Shown one piece after another: positions 43,687 to 56,565 of a DNA stretch of 64,000 bases. Each line of letters opens with the position of its first letter. Within the stretch, counting starts at the first letter, position 1. The stretch is from Sporodiniella umbellata. Its lineage: Eukaryota > Mucoromycota > Mucoromycetes > Mucorales > Rhizopodaceae. Location: the NCBI GenBank assembly GCA_025677835.1, contig JAIXMR010000022.1:62001-126000 (forward strand). The letters run 5' to 3'. The notes beneath the pieces were generated by a model, which saw only the letters and a list, made by a program, of their open reading frames with translations, was not told the DNA's origin and did not search any database. The position numbers and the translations under genes were made by a program.

Positions 43687-46229
43687 TTAAACAAAGCTTC
43701 TATAAGCTCTTGCTGCGCTGCTCATGTTATTTGCAGAATCGATATCGTGCTTGACCTGTGTTGATCTTTGAGAGGCCGACCGATATGGACTCACTGGGTT
43801 TCCGGAAACCATTTGAGAGAATCTATTGATAAGGGAGTTTGACCGGTTAATTTTGTTTTCCGATTCATTCAGTTGGTTGGCTAGAATCCAGTCTCTATGA
43901 ATTTGTTCTTGTTCTGCCGTTCGAACAGATGCAGTACGTCTAACTTTAGAAGCCAAACTGTTTCCAAAACCTAATTTCTGTGAAAGGCTTCTGGTCACTG
44001 TGTCCCCAGTAGACACACGTTTTCTTTCAGAGTCATCAAGACTATGGCGTGTGATAGATAGTGACCTTCTAAAAAGCTCATCCAGTGAATCTTTAGACCC
44101 CTTTCGAAAGGAATCAATGCTGGCCCGTGCCATGCCTGTGGTATCTCTAAGCTTCTTTAAACGACTGGAATTAGTGGACGACATAGAAGAAGTGTCGCTC
44201 CAGTCAGCGTTAAACAATCCACTGCTTCTCTTATCGTTTGATACCCCTGGTATCACTTTTCCAGAAAGTACTGCTAGCAATCTCGCTTCTCTGATTGCAT
44301 ATGCTGAATTGAAAACAACCTGTATATCGTCAATAGGATAGTTCTGTCAAACATAATTATGTCAATAACGAGTTGAAATGTATGTGTAGATAGAAGTCGT
44401 TACTTACTTGTAACACCCGCATATTGTCTCCAAAGTCGCCTTTCATTAAATCTTGCCGAATACAACTATCTAAAGCATAAGATTTCTTTTGCTGTTTGAG
44501 GGGGGGGGAGGTTTGTATTACTTACACGAGCATGGCTACAGAAAAATCCAATAAAAACTCAAACCTCTCGTCTTCGCTTTTTCCTTCCTCTTGCATTCCA
44601 CGATCAGCCAGTATGGAATCCCATAATCTTATGACGTCTGGTAGATCCCATTCCTGAGAGCATAATACGGTTATCCAACGAAACGCATAGTATTGCTCCT
44701 TGACATCCTTTTTGCTCAAGTCACGATATAAAGTATAGTCGAACCAAGCCAATCGCTGATTCATTCTCCACATGGTTGCATTGATACCCATACTTGCATC
44801 TAAATCTAGGGATCTCACGAAATGATCTCTTACATCTGACATCAGTGTTGTGAAAACAAAAAAAGCGTCCGCTTCCGCATAAGCCTGAGATTCTAGGTCA
44901 TCTTCGGCCATCTTAGCTGCAAAAACGTAATATATAGGAGCCAGTAGCTCGTTCATTCCTTGAACGTAGCCCACACCAGGATTTAACTTGGCATAAATAT
45001 AAAGTATACGTTCGATGACCTCCCAGTGGTAATCAGAGATATGGTCGTCTGTCTTGGTCGATTGTTCGTGTTCGCGATTGCCAGTTTCGTCGCTAAGATG
45101 AGCAATACGGTTAAATAACGATCTACGAGTAGGAATGTAAGAGCAGATGGGCTCTATTGAATGTTGAAATAATAATGCATGTTTTTTGCTGTTGCCGAAC
45201 TTTGGAAGTAGGTTGCTTGAATGATTGGATTTGATAAATGCACTAGACAACTTGCGTACCAAGTTTCGAGGAGTTGAAATGATGTCGCTGCTAGTCTCTA
45301 TGATCCCAGAAGAAAACGATCGCACAGAACTTCGAGAGTCTGCTCTGGCTCTTGTTTTGATTGCAGCATTATTGTTAGATGCGGTGGCTGTTGTTGAGTG
45401 ACTACTCAGTTTTAATGACTTTCTGGACGTTGTCGAGGAGGACCTTGGCCTGTTTTTTAATCCAAACGAAAACCGTCTCGTTTTTGTATCCTTTTCAAGA
45501 TAAGCCAAGTCTTCAGGTGTAATTGTATGATCTGAATCATATTCTTCAATTGTGTAGTATTTTTGATGAGGCGGTGGGCAAAGTGGGTTGAGTGGATTGG
45601 AAGACACATGTAATTGGAAAAAAGCAAAATCTGGCAAAGTACGTCTGACATCTTTATCTATTTGTTCCAAAGTTGAATTATCTGCAAAGAAGCTTGTCCA
45701 TTTTGAGCTCATTTCGTCATTGAGAGGCTAATTGGATTGCTTAATAAACTAAAACAAAATAAATCTGTCACAAGGAATATTTACATAGTCACTGGATGGT
45801 GGTTCCTCAGCAGGCTCTTCCAGCAAATCTTTGACCCAATTCTATGATTATTAAAACTAAGCAATATAGACCATTTGCTTACATAGTAGTTCAGTCTTTG
45901 GCTTTTAAGAACACTGGCCCACATTCTCTTGTCTGGCGGCAAATATCCTAAAAGTACCTTCCAAGCTGTTGAACGTAGACCGGGCTCATCGGGTATACCT
46001 TTTACAATTGTTATTTATATCTAGTATTACGTTCCGTTCATACCATAAAAACAGGCTTTTCTAAAAGCCTTCATGTCGATGATTGGCGTTCCCTCATTAT
46101 GGTCCTGATCATCATTTAGAGCTAATGTTGAACGAAAGTATTTTAATCTATGTCAGGAATAAAGATCAATAACGGAAGTAGCAAAAAGTGAAAGCTACCA
46201 GCATACCTTTCTTTGTAGTTTGACTCCAT
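43687..46229 (-). CDS. TBC-domain Rab GTPase-activating protein (TBC1D13-like)
   Basis: Stimulates GTP hydrolysis on a Rab GTPase in membrane traffic. Exons in reading order are 46229-46207, 46147-46044, 45998-45883, 45841-45785, 45727-44526, 44465-44408 and 44343-43687, giving 738 residues. The N-terminal part (FRKACFYGIPDEPGLRSTAW, KVLLGYLPP) opens the TBC domain. The arginine finger lies in QIDKDVRRT (Arg129) and the glutamine finger in GVGYVQGMNEL (Gln356). WDLPDVIRLWDSIL, DFSVAMLVCIRQDLMKGD and NYPIDDIQVVFNSA close it. Between the two fingers there is an insertion of roughly 130-150 mostly Ser/Thr/Arg-rich residues, which the compact family members lack. The last 180 residues are Ser/Arg-rich and likely phosphorylated. 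Confidence 0.92.
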
Positions 46230-48841
46230 ATCTTTTTCTGACTTTATTTTTTTAGAAAGAAAAATAAAACAAAATAGGAACAGAGAGAAAGATATAGAAA
46301 AAAAAAAGGGAAAGAGTACAAAAATGCAAAGGCTGGAGATTTAAAAAGAAAAAAAAGTCCATGTGAAACAATTCGTCTCTTTTTCTTTATAAATATAGCC
46401 CATTAAGAAAAAGGCCCCAAGCGCTGGGTTGGTATTGCATACATGCTAAAGCATTAGAATTGCTTGCTCTTTACTTTTATTGACTTCATCTGTTTTTAGT
46501 TTTTAATCAAATAAAATTAAACAGTGTACGACAAACAATTTAAAGGTGTTATACAAAAGGTACATGATTTTGCATTTAGCTTGACAAGAGTTACGCTAGT
46601 TTAGAAAAGAACCAAAACTACCTCTAACTTCTTTTTCTTCTGATAGAGATTGGCTTTATCAATCTCAACAAAGTGCTTTAAAAAGTTCCAAAATCCCGGC
46701 TACTCTACAGATAGGGTAAAGCAGTGCTTACATCAAAAACTCCAAAATGAGTTTCATTTATCCATCTTACAGCCGCATTTTATTGGCGAGCTTTTCTGCA
46801 TTCTTCATTTATAAGCCCCCTTTAATAAACTTATGAGAGATGAGATTTGAAAACAGGTATACTTATTGTAACAAATTTTCGCTGTTGACAGTAATTACTA
46901 AGACTAAAGATAGTCCCTTTAATATCCGGTGACTGAAGTTAGCCTTGATATACAGTACTGCGTGCAATTTTTTTTTTTTTCAAGAATTTGTATCAGAATT
47001 GGCATCTCAAAAAGAGAGTGGTACAGCCATTATGTTGAGCGGAGCTAATTTTGTGTCCTTGATTCATCAAAATTTGTCACTTGGAATAGCTCTTGCCATG
47101 TGGCAATCTACTGCATCTAAGCTTTTAGAAGCTATAGGCCCCCCTTTTTTCAAGCATTTCAAGATAGTCTGTTGACTTTTGTATATGTACGTATTTATTC
47201 TTATTAGTCTCAGCAGGTCGAATAAAGCCGATCCAGCCAACGGAAAGTACCGATCGGGTTTTCTATTATTCCCTAGTTTTGGTCACCATTTTTAAACCAA
47301 TTGGTTTTACGAAATAATCTTAAAGCACAGGCTGCTTTTGACCCCAGTAAAAGCACATTTTACTAAAAAGTCATCGAAAGAGTCTTACATCCTATTTGCT
47401 GACTCTTTTTTCATTAGAAGCTAAACGTTATGGGTACACAATCTCCCTTTTCTGGCTCCTCTATTTTCTGTCATACTGGGGAAGTAGCGGTACAATTTAA
47501 AAGAGCTACGTAATTGATTGATGACCCAAACTCTTGTAGACTTATCTTAAAAGACTTTTTTTGTTGTCCCACTTTTTCGTGCTGCAAGGATTATGTACTT
47601 TCTGAACTGCTTCTTGCACCAAATATAGTGAGCTTTTCTTTCGGTTATTTCGTTCAACCGTAAACACGGGCTTTATATATTGGCTCTGCCACTTACTCTT
47701 TAAATTCTGTAGCTTTTGATTGAAGAAATTTCCCTCAAATAGATAGAATTCGATTGAGGATTATTTTAACATTATGTTAGACAAGCTTTTTTTTTTTTTT
47801 TTTTTTTTTTGAAATAGCCGTTATCGTACTAGGCTGCCCACCTGGTCGCTTGACTATTTTATTTCTTATACATTATATGCTTTTCTTAGAAAAGCTATTA
47901 CAAAAGACGATCAGCCTGAAGTTCTTTTGTGAAGAACGCAACGAAAAAAATGTCAACAAATTAACCAAGTGATTCTCTAGCTACCTGGAAAACCCTGATA
48001 AGCAATCTTTATTTTCTTATAAATCAGGCCAACGACAATACCCTGAAATGATAGAAAATAGTACAAAACCTTTGAAATGATGCTTACTTATACAAAAAGG
48101 AAACTAACAAAATCATTTTGACCGCTACTTTGTGCTTATTTCATATTTCAATGCATCCAATACTGAAAAGTTCTTGGGTATTTATAACTTGCAAACACTT
48201 CAAACTTCAAGACTAGCTACTTAGTCTTACTTTTTAGTCAAATTAGTGCCATGGATTAACTTTTTTTACTTACAAAAAGTGATAGCATCAACGCCATCTT
48301 TAGATGTCTCGCCCACAGCGATACTTTCGCCTTTTTACTTATTTTAAAAGGCTCTGATATATAGTCCGCGTGTATTGTAAAAGAAAGAGGGAGAAAATTA
48401 CTAAATATTACTGTCGTATATATCTTTTCACACAACCAGGATCTATGGATCGTTTTCTCAAAGCTTCAGAAACATATGATTTAAAGTGCTATAAAGCTGT
48501 TGTTTCATGTAGCAAACAAGCTTTAAAAAAAAAACTATACGTACTAGGACAAAAACTATAGGTGTAAAGAAATATTTATGCTAAATTTACTCTATACAAC
48601 TCTCCTCGAAAGATAAACGAGTACATTTAAACCTGAAGAGTGTCCATTGTTTTGAACAAATCCAGAGGTTCTCTGTATTTTTAACCCCAGCGTGTCCTGT
48701 GCCCCTCCTCTTAGCGATTTGTTACACACCAAAAAGGGAATGAGGAATTATTGGTTCGTTTGTTCAATAATAAAAAAAATATGTTTAACCCACCTCAGCA
48801 TTTGCCCTAAAAAAAAAACAAAAAAAAAAAACTCTTTGCAT
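46230..48841. other. 2.6-kb gene-poor region
   Basis: Divergent spacer between the TBC gene and the exchanger gene. An open frame at 46981-47175 on the plus strand (EFVSELASQKESGTAIMLSG...) has natural-looking codons but no recognisable family and no start context, and may be a relic. A T23 run lies at 47788-47810. The remainder shows nothing. Confidence 0.4.
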
Positions 48842-51445
48842 ATGGCACTAAAGAAGCATACCGTGTTAATAATTTCTATTATACTGACAGCACAATGCAT
48901 AACCTATTCTTGGAAAGGTATACATCCATCAATACAGCATCTAGCAAAGCGCGATGAGCTGAAGGTACACAATGCTGATTGACGTGGAGATTTTCTAATT
49001 CACTTTTTCTTTCTTTTTTTTTTTTAAAAAAAACAGTGCGACGATGTTCACTTGCAATTAGACCAATGCGCCCATGTGCTTCAGCATTGCAACGATACTA
49101 CACCAGGACTTGTTAATTATATACAGTGGTATTATTGTTCGTCAGCAAAGCCGATTGTGTTTATTTTAATGGTAGAAAAAAAAGAATCCAAAGCCATATA
49201 TAAAAAAGCGACAAGGAGAAATGCTCATACACACATACACACACTTATAGTGCTCTTGGTTACTGTTCTTATTCGGTTTTGTGGGAATAGCAGCTTCCGA
49301 TTTTTTTTGTACGTTTCTAAAACAGCAAGTATACAAAGATCACATACATATGTGTTTATATATATTTCCCTTATTAAAACAACAGGAATATTGCTTAGGT
49401 CCAAACCTGCAAACCATTGCATCTGCACTTCATCTTTCTGAAAGCTTGGTAACAAGACTGAGAATATATAAATGTATGTAGAAATTCAGCTGGGCTTACA
49501 GATTGATAATAGACTGGTGTTACTTTTTTGGCTTTTGGTAATGGTAGCCCAGACTTGTTTTCGACCTTTAGCGCGATGCATTCCAATTTAGGCTCTCTAG
49601 CCTTAGGTGAACTGATTGGAGCTGCTGCGTTTATTGTTAGTGTGGTAGCAGGGTAAACGATGGAATAATGCTTCTTTACATACTATATACTGATTTTTCA
49701 AGACAGATCAATGTGCGCCATCAAACCGTTTAGAGCAAAAAAATTCAGCTTTATAAGAGACGTATCTTTTTTTACCTGTGCTATTCTATTAGTAATGATG
49801 ATTGTCTCAGATGGCCTAATACACCTTTATGAAGGCATTATTTTGATTGTATTTTATGTTATATACGTGCTCGTAGTCGTTGGCGGAAACTATTACATGA
49901 AGAGAAGGTCAAATTACTTAAATTTAGTAGAACGAGCCCGCTCAGAATATGAGGAAAATGAAAGGGATATAGACAATTTGATAAGAGGGAATATCCTGAA
50001 TAGCGAGCCAGACCGCAATGCAGATGAGATGGAACTCTACGATGAGGGCTTTGAAACTGAAGGATATCAAGAACTAATGCATTCAAGAAACAATACACAT
50101 CCTGGACTTCGTATCAGAGCTTCTTTATTTTCAGCAATTGAGGTAGAGAAGACGAAAAAAACTTGGATATTGACAATTTTTTTTTTTAAAAAAAAAAAAA
50201 GTTTCAAGATGTCGTTCAGTCCTTGCAAGATACAAGTGGAAACTTTCAATATCGTCGGCGCCAGCCAATGGCTGCCTCATCTTCCTATGAACGATATACC
50301 GACAACGTATCACTCCACACACCAGAAACAAGACAGGGAGATCAAGTAGATGATTCAGTCGATACAGTTCAACATTGGACCCAAAAAATTTTTAGCCCCT
50401 CTACATATCGACTTCGACGTGAGATCGTTTTCTGTTTATTCCCGACATTGGTGGATTTTCGTCAGAAACCTTTTTTTAGCAAAATCAGCTCTGCTATGTC
50501 GGCACCTGTCGTCTTTTTACTGACTATTACTCTACCTGTAGTTGATAAAAGAGGATCAGGTAACATTGAATTAAATGATGAAACAGCAGAATTACTACAT
50601 GGACGCTTTGAAGAAGATAGACACCAGGAGTCCGTGGCCACCAGGAGAGATTGGAACAAATGGCTTACGGCCACTCAACTTATTGGGGCGCCTGCCCTAA
50701 TTTCATTCATTCTTGTTACACAAGTCGGGTTGCCTTCCGTGATTATCTTTCCTGTTATCTTGGGCACAGGCGTCATCCTGTCCACCCTGTTCTGGTTGAC
50801 AACCTCTCAAAGAAGACGGCCTAGACTCTATTGGCTTATGTGTTTTGTAGGTTTTGGTGTTGCTATCTTTTGGATTTTTTTCATTGCAAATGAGGTCGTC
50901 AGCGTTCTTCAAGCAGTAGGCATGGCTCTTGGGATCAGCGAGGCCGTCCTTGGTTTAACAATATTTGCAATGGTAGTGTTCTCTGTGATATTTATTTATC
51001 TTGATTTTTTTAACATTTATCTACTTTAGGGTAATAGTTTGGGTGATTTTGTAGCAAATGTCACAATGGCGAAACTGGGCTACCCGTTAATGGCAATGAG
51101 TGCATGCTTTGGTGGCCCTATGTTAAGTAAGCGATTTTTTTTTAAAAGAAAAAGAGAAATCAAAACAAAACTGATACATGCCAAAAAAAAAAAAAAAAAA
51201 AAGATATTATGCTGGGCGTGGGCATTGGTGCAACGTATGTAACATCTCAAAGAAACGAGCCATATGCAATTGAACTATCAAACACAATTGTTGTTTCTGC
51301 TATTGGTCTTCTTATCATTCTTATTTCATCTCTGATATTGGTCCCCTTAAATGGCTATCGAATGTCAAAAACGTTTGGATATAGTTGGATTGCGATTTAT
51401 CTCATTTGTACAGCTATTAATTTATATATTGAGATTCGCTCTTAG
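48842..51445 (+). CDS. Sodium/calcium exchanger superfamily protein (NCKX6/NCLX-like)
   Basis: Cation/Ca2+ exchanger of an internal membrane. Exons are 48842-48964, 49037-49171, 49251-49308, 49399-49448, 49513-49652, 49707-50142, 50202-50984, 51030-51126 and 51204-51445, giving 687 residues. An N-terminal hydrophobic leader precedes a Cys-rich lumenal piece (CDDVHLQLDQCAHVLQHC...YYC) like that of mammalian NCLX. Alpha-repeat 1 is GVTFLAFGNGSPDLFSTFSA (Asn132, Asp136) and alpha-repeat 2 is GNSLGDFVANVTMAKLG followed by SACFGGPMLNIMLGVGIG (Asn577, Asp581). A long hydrophilic loop joins the two membrane halves. The 58- and 50-nt exons are small but rebuild ASDFFCPNLQTIASALHLSE exactly. It probably exports Ca2+ from the cytosol or an organelle; location is not certain. 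Confidence 0.92.
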
Positions 51446-51677
51446 ATTACTTTTAATTGGCAATCCATATTGACTCTCAAAGCCATAAAACAACAAAGAA
51501 AAAAGGCATTAAAGCTATATTTTTTTAACATGGCTTGACAAGTGGCTGTTATGGAAAATGGTTTTTTTAGAATTCTTTGTTTCAAACTGTATACAGATAC
51601 CATTAAGGGAAAACCCTGTTTTTATTGGTTTGTTGTAGCTCTCGAGCCTTTTTTTTCTTTGTTTTTGTGTTTGTAAT

Positions 51678-52096
51678 CTACTCTTGCTTTTTCTTTTCCC
51701 ATTCTTCAGGAGTGTATGATTTCTATTTTTTTTTAAAATGAAAAGCTCAAAACCAAAACCCATTTTACATACCTGAGTAAAAGCATGAACTTTACTGATC
51801 TCTTCTTTCAAGGCCTCATTAACGAGCTTGTGTCTAACCAACAAACGTTTTCCTTCAAATTGAGAAGAAACAATGATGACTTCAAACATCTGTCCACAAC
51901 CAGCAGATAAATCTACAACTTCCTATTGCATTGTTTAGTCTTAAAGGTTGTTCCTACATTTCTTTTTTTAAAAAAGAAAAAAAAACATTTTTGTAAATGA
52001 ATGTGTGAGAAAGAAATTTACAACATGTTGAGCCTGAAGGCGATCGGTAATAGCCGCTTTAAGTGATTCAATGGTAACGCCCGAGTTAGCAGACAT
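51678..52096 (-). CDS. BOL2: BolA-family iron-sulfur regulatory protein
   Basis: Partners monothiol glutaredoxins in cytosolic iron-sulfur trafficking and iron sensing. Exons in reading order are 52096-52022, 51922-51773 and 51722-51678, giving 89 residues, the right length for cytosolic BolA proteins. The sequence [41 protein letters not shown] and SYTPEEWE matches Bol2/BOLA2. Cys34 and His71 are the expected cluster-binding residues. There is no mitochondrial presequence, which argues for the cytosolic rather than the Bol1/Bol3 type. It is convergent with the exchanger gene, with stop codons about 230 bases apart. Confidence 0.93.
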
Positions 52097-55000
52097 TCTT
52101 TTCTTTGAGATAATACAAGTAGTTTGAAGGAAAAAAAAAAAAGTTTAAAATATTTTGTTGACGTAACTGGATTAAACGCCAGACCAAAAAAATTAACTAC
52201 GTGATTTGAATAAATGGATTGCGCACCTTATTATGTATACATCTGCATATAATTGTATGCGTTTGTATATGTATGAGCGCATTTTTATACAATATGAAGC
52301 TATCAAAGCTTTGTTTTAGTTATGAAAGAAACCATCTATACATAGGGCGTATAAGAAGTGTTCTTGGGCATTTTTTTTTTTTTAGAAAATGAAACAAAAA
52401 GAAGTCTTCTTTTTTTTTACTGAACCGAAGTGCGCTTTTTTTTTTTGTATTTAAATAGATTTTTTCTAGTAGAATGAGTACGATACATCAAAGAATTTAC
52501 AAAGAGTTCTATTGTTACCGCGTTTTCACCAGGCTGTATCACGTTTTTCGTTGGCAGCTCTACAAATTTTTCAAATACAAACAAATCCGAATAAGCCTCC
52601 TGGCAAGAAAAGCGAGAGGGATAGTGAAGATAAGACACTTTGAGAGTCAGTGTTTGGGTAATAAAGTGCTAAAACTTTTGGCTGGTTTCATCAAAAGTGA
52701 CCTCACTATTATATTTAATACAAAGTCCTCCTACACTAAGGTTGTTATGAAAAATGCATTGTTGTATTTTAAGTTCCTGGATCCAATGATACTTATTTTA
52801 ACTGCCGATGAAACACAAAACCCTTTTCAGCTTTTTTATTTGAGCTATTTTGAGTAAAAATAAACAAAAGTGATAGGTTAACAGAAAATATATAGAAAAA
52901 AAAGCACATTTCTCTTTAAACACGAGCATATAAAGCGATTTTTTTATTTGTCGTTCAACTTCTAATAGTTTAAGGAGAGAAAAAAAAGAGGCCATCGGAA
53001 GAAATGTTACATCCGAATGATAGACTGGGCTTGTATTTCTGTTCGAATTAAAGAAGTTCTTTTTGGGTCATATTCTCTGTACATAACGTTAAGAAAGGAG
53101 GTTAAGAAAGGAAAAAATAGTTGGGAAAAAAAAAAAAAAAAAAAAAAAAAGAAAGAAAAAAGAAAAAGGAATCACTCATTTAAATTAAACAGAAGAAAGC
53201 TAAGATAATATTTTAATAAATGTATATAAGGGGAGTTTAGTATACTTTTTACGCATGTCTACAAAAAAATAACAATAGATGTTGAGGAATATTATATTTC
53301 AAGGCTTAACAAAACAAAACAAAAAAAAAAAAGGGTGTTTCAAATATAAATTCTGAGATCTTAGTCTGTTGAGATAATCGACCATAAAGCTGAAAGTAAA
53401 GCTGAATTTGTTAGAAAATCTTCCAACTAAAACCAGACAAATCAAAGAGATTCTTTCTACGTATTTTTTTAAAGAGTCGTTTAAGCGAATGGGAAGAGAT
53501 AAAAACATACAAAATCAGCCCAAATGGTTGTAGTATTAAAGCCAAGTTAAATATTTTATAAAGACTTGCTTTTTGTTACTTGATAAGAGAACTGAGTATT
53601 TTACTGCCTTTAAAGTTCAATACCGTTGCTACATTACCTCTTACTGCTATATAATACCCGGCTAATATGCTATCTTTTATCGCTGTATGATGTTTCGTTG
53701 CTAGGTAACGTTTTTTGCTATGCACTATTCTAAACTGCGCTTTTTTTCAAGCATCTTTGTGTATTATTAGGAGGAAGAAAAGGGAGGTATATATTTTTTA
53801 TTAATATGTACAATTCAATTACCAAACGAGGAAGTAAACTTTGATTTTTTCTAAAGCCAACTAGTATTAAATGTTTAAAAGGCAATTTTTTGAAAGAAAA
53901 CTACACAGCTACTAAACAAAAAAAAGATTAGACAAATAAAAGGAATGAAAAAGCCAACACAAGCATTTTGCCTAGTTGTGTCGCTAATTGATTTATTTTT
54001 ATAATTTCAACTGCACATTCGTGGTTTTTTGATACAGTTATATTTAAAAAACAAGTTTTATTTTTTATATAAAAACTTTGAATTTCTTCAAGCAAACACC
54101 AGCCAAAACTTTACAATAGTAAAGCACAATTTGAAACATATTTCTCTTTGTTCTGATTAAACATTTGGGTTACGCCTGCTTTTCGTATATACCCCCTGCA
54201 TGGAGTTAATCAAGACAAGAAAAAAAAGCTACTTCAGCGTGTTTTTGAGCTTCATATTATAGTTTTGTTGTTGTTATAAATACCACTACTAGTACCTTTT
54301 CTTTTGAAACAAAAGAAGGTATACTGTCAGATTTACTTTTAAAAAAATGTGCGTTGTACATTCTTTTTAATTAAGAAAAGGCGCGACTAATAAAAATTAC
54401 ATTAAAATAAAAATAAGATAAAATAAAAAATGCGTTTTTACACATTTTTCTCTTTTGTTCACTCATTTATTATATCGCTTAATTTAACTTATAATATTGA
54501 ACGCTTTAAAGCTACTTGTTTCTAATAAATCTGAAGAGATTTAGTAATTGATTTTGATTAATAAAGCAATTACAATCAACAAACCGGTTTGCTTTTTCTT
54601 TTTGCATAAATCTTGTACAACAATTAGAGTGGCGCGGCATTAAATCAAAGCCGGGAGTTAAATAGGATGGAGTGAGGGTTTGAAAGCCAACTTGTGAGAT
54701 AAATCGCTGTTTAAAAGACTCAATCGAGGTTGTTCAAAAGAAGAAAGGTGAAACATTTTCTTTTTTTTTTTAAAAAAAAAAACAGTGATCGATGTTTGAA
54801 TGGCAATAAATCATATGATGTAGGCAAGTTATCCCAGAACTTTTTTTTTGTTGAAGCACTTTAATGAAGCACACATGACTCTATACAACATCTTTAACAC
54901 GATCGGGAAAGTCGCGTCGCACTTTTATATGGAAAATAAGGTGATCTCCACTTTGGAGGATGGCGGCTGCTTTATTGTTAGACTTAAAAAAAAAAGCAGT

Positions 55001-56338
55001 GTGTTCGACGTTATGTTTATGTTCCAGTAACAAGCTTTTCTTTTTTATCTGATTATAAATGTAAAAAGGGCTCATCGAATGTCGAAATGTGTTGAAATGA
55101 CCCTGTACCTATAATTTTTTATTTGTAAGGAAAAAAGCGTTTTAGCATAAAGCTTTTTAAAAGAAGAGCAAAGTTTTGTTGGGATAAAAACGAGAAGTGA
55201 AAATAAAGAAAAAAAATGAAAATAAACTATTCTAAGCAACTGGTGCTTGGTGATGACATGTGTGTACAAACCACCAAATCTATCTTATTTAAACATGCGA
55301 CGGTTACCTAAAATAGAAAAATCTGGATTCTTTGTTTCCTTTAGGGCAATGATAAAGAAGTTTCTTGTTTAAAGTTTAGGCTGTTTGCATAAGCAGAAAA
55401 TAAGAAGTATGTACTCCCTCTCATTTTCTCCTTATCAGTGTCTTTGGTGTATTTACGATTGTCTGTGTCTTAGTATAAAGGTCTATTGACATTAAAAAAA
55501 GTTGGAACGGACGTAATACTAGAAGATACGATGATCGACTTTTTTTTTTCATTATGTATTATTTTGGGGGAAGTCAGTGTAGGATCGATCGCGAAAGAGC
55601 AATGTCTGAGCCCATCTTATAATTACCAAAGTTGAACATCTGATTCTGAAAATCTGTTTTTAATTACAGTACCCAACCTATCACACACGAGAATCAGAAT
55701 ACACTTGTTTGATTTCACGCTTGCTTATTCCGCGTATACATTTTTTTTATCTCTCTTCTTTCTTGCTATCAATCTCATACAAATAAAAGGGGACCCTATC
55801 TGTCTAAACTTGACCACGCTTGCGACACACGGTGATACAGTGTAACCTCAGCGTTTTATTTTCTTTTTCACTGACAGATTGGCATAGCCCTATTCCTTTT
55901 ATACTCACTTTTTTACAACAAAAATAAGGAAAAAAAAAAGGGCTTACCTGTTATCAATTGTGCTTAACTCCATTAAAAAAAAACCACGTGAATTGAACAA
56001 AAAATAAAACAAACTTCTTCTTTAGAAATCGTTCAATTATTGTTCGACATTATCCAACGTTATTTTGTGTTTATTTGTTTAGCATTAATTTTTTTTTTTT
56101 TTGAGAAAAAAAGGGGGGAGAGGGATAGTTGGGGGTAGGAATACAAAGTAGGGGGTGGTGGGGAAGTTTACTATCATACCTTTACAGTCGTAAATAAACT
56201 GTAGATTTATCTAAACACAACTGTAATAGCCTTTATTATTATTTAATACTTATGCTCACGAATCGAGTTTTTACTATACGCGTACTATACCGATCGATCA
56301 TTGTCTTTACCAAAACATAATTTATTATGTGTATGTAT

Positions 56339-56395
<57 letters not shown>

Positions 56396-56401
56396 CGTGC
56401 G
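56339..56401. repeat. Palindromic (AC)n(AT)n(GT)n compound microsatellite
   Basis: A run of AC units is followed by about 13 AT units and then GT units, so the whole block is its own reverse complement and can fold into one long hairpin. This is very different from a simple dinucleotide repeat and is a likely site of slippage or breakage. Confidence 0.9.
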
Positions 56402-56537
56402 TAGAAACACCTTCTCCGATTACTATTAAAAACAAACAATTAATTTTTTATTTCTTTCTTTCTTTTTCTTAAAGAAAAAAAAAAGCGATTGTTTCTGGCT
56501 TTTCTTTGTTTTTCTTTCTTTATTGTTATCATTATTT

Positions 56538-56565
56538 GTTATTGTTATTGTTATTGTTATTGTTA
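56538..56565 (+). repeat. (TTATTG)n hexamer repeat before the bHLH start codon
   Basis: About four and a half TTATTG units end directly at the ATG of the bHLH gene, within its probable 5' untranslated region. If translation started upstream it would encode poly-Leu, but there is no ATG in that frame. Confidence 0.7.

Larger units (their letters stand above)
52097..56565. other. 4.5-kb gene-poor, AT-rich region
   Basis: The second longest stretch here without a supported gene. It contains an A23 run at 53126-53150, a T11A11 palindrome at 54761-54782, a CAAAAGAAAA/TTTTCTTTTG hairpin near 54296-54318, G-rich tracts at 56110-56165, and the palindromic CA/TA/TG microsatellite at 56339-56401. Open frames at 52474-52857 (plus) and 54881-55075 (minus) were examined and are not convincing. 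Confidence 0.5.

Noticed and set aside
46945..47175. Plus-strand frame EFVSELASQKESGTAIMLSG...
   Set aside because: Sounds protein-like but no start context, no family and no further exons; left as a possible relic inside the spacer entry.
52474..52857. 127-residue plus-strand open frame in the gene-poor region
   Set aside because: Aromatic- and Lys-rich composition typical of AT-rich noncoding DNA, with no recognisable motif or splice partners.
54881..55075. Minus-strand frame with ILQSGDHLIFHIK, vaguely like a cold-shock domain strand
   Set aside because: Only about 30 residues, no RNA-binding motif, no flanking exons found; probably chance.
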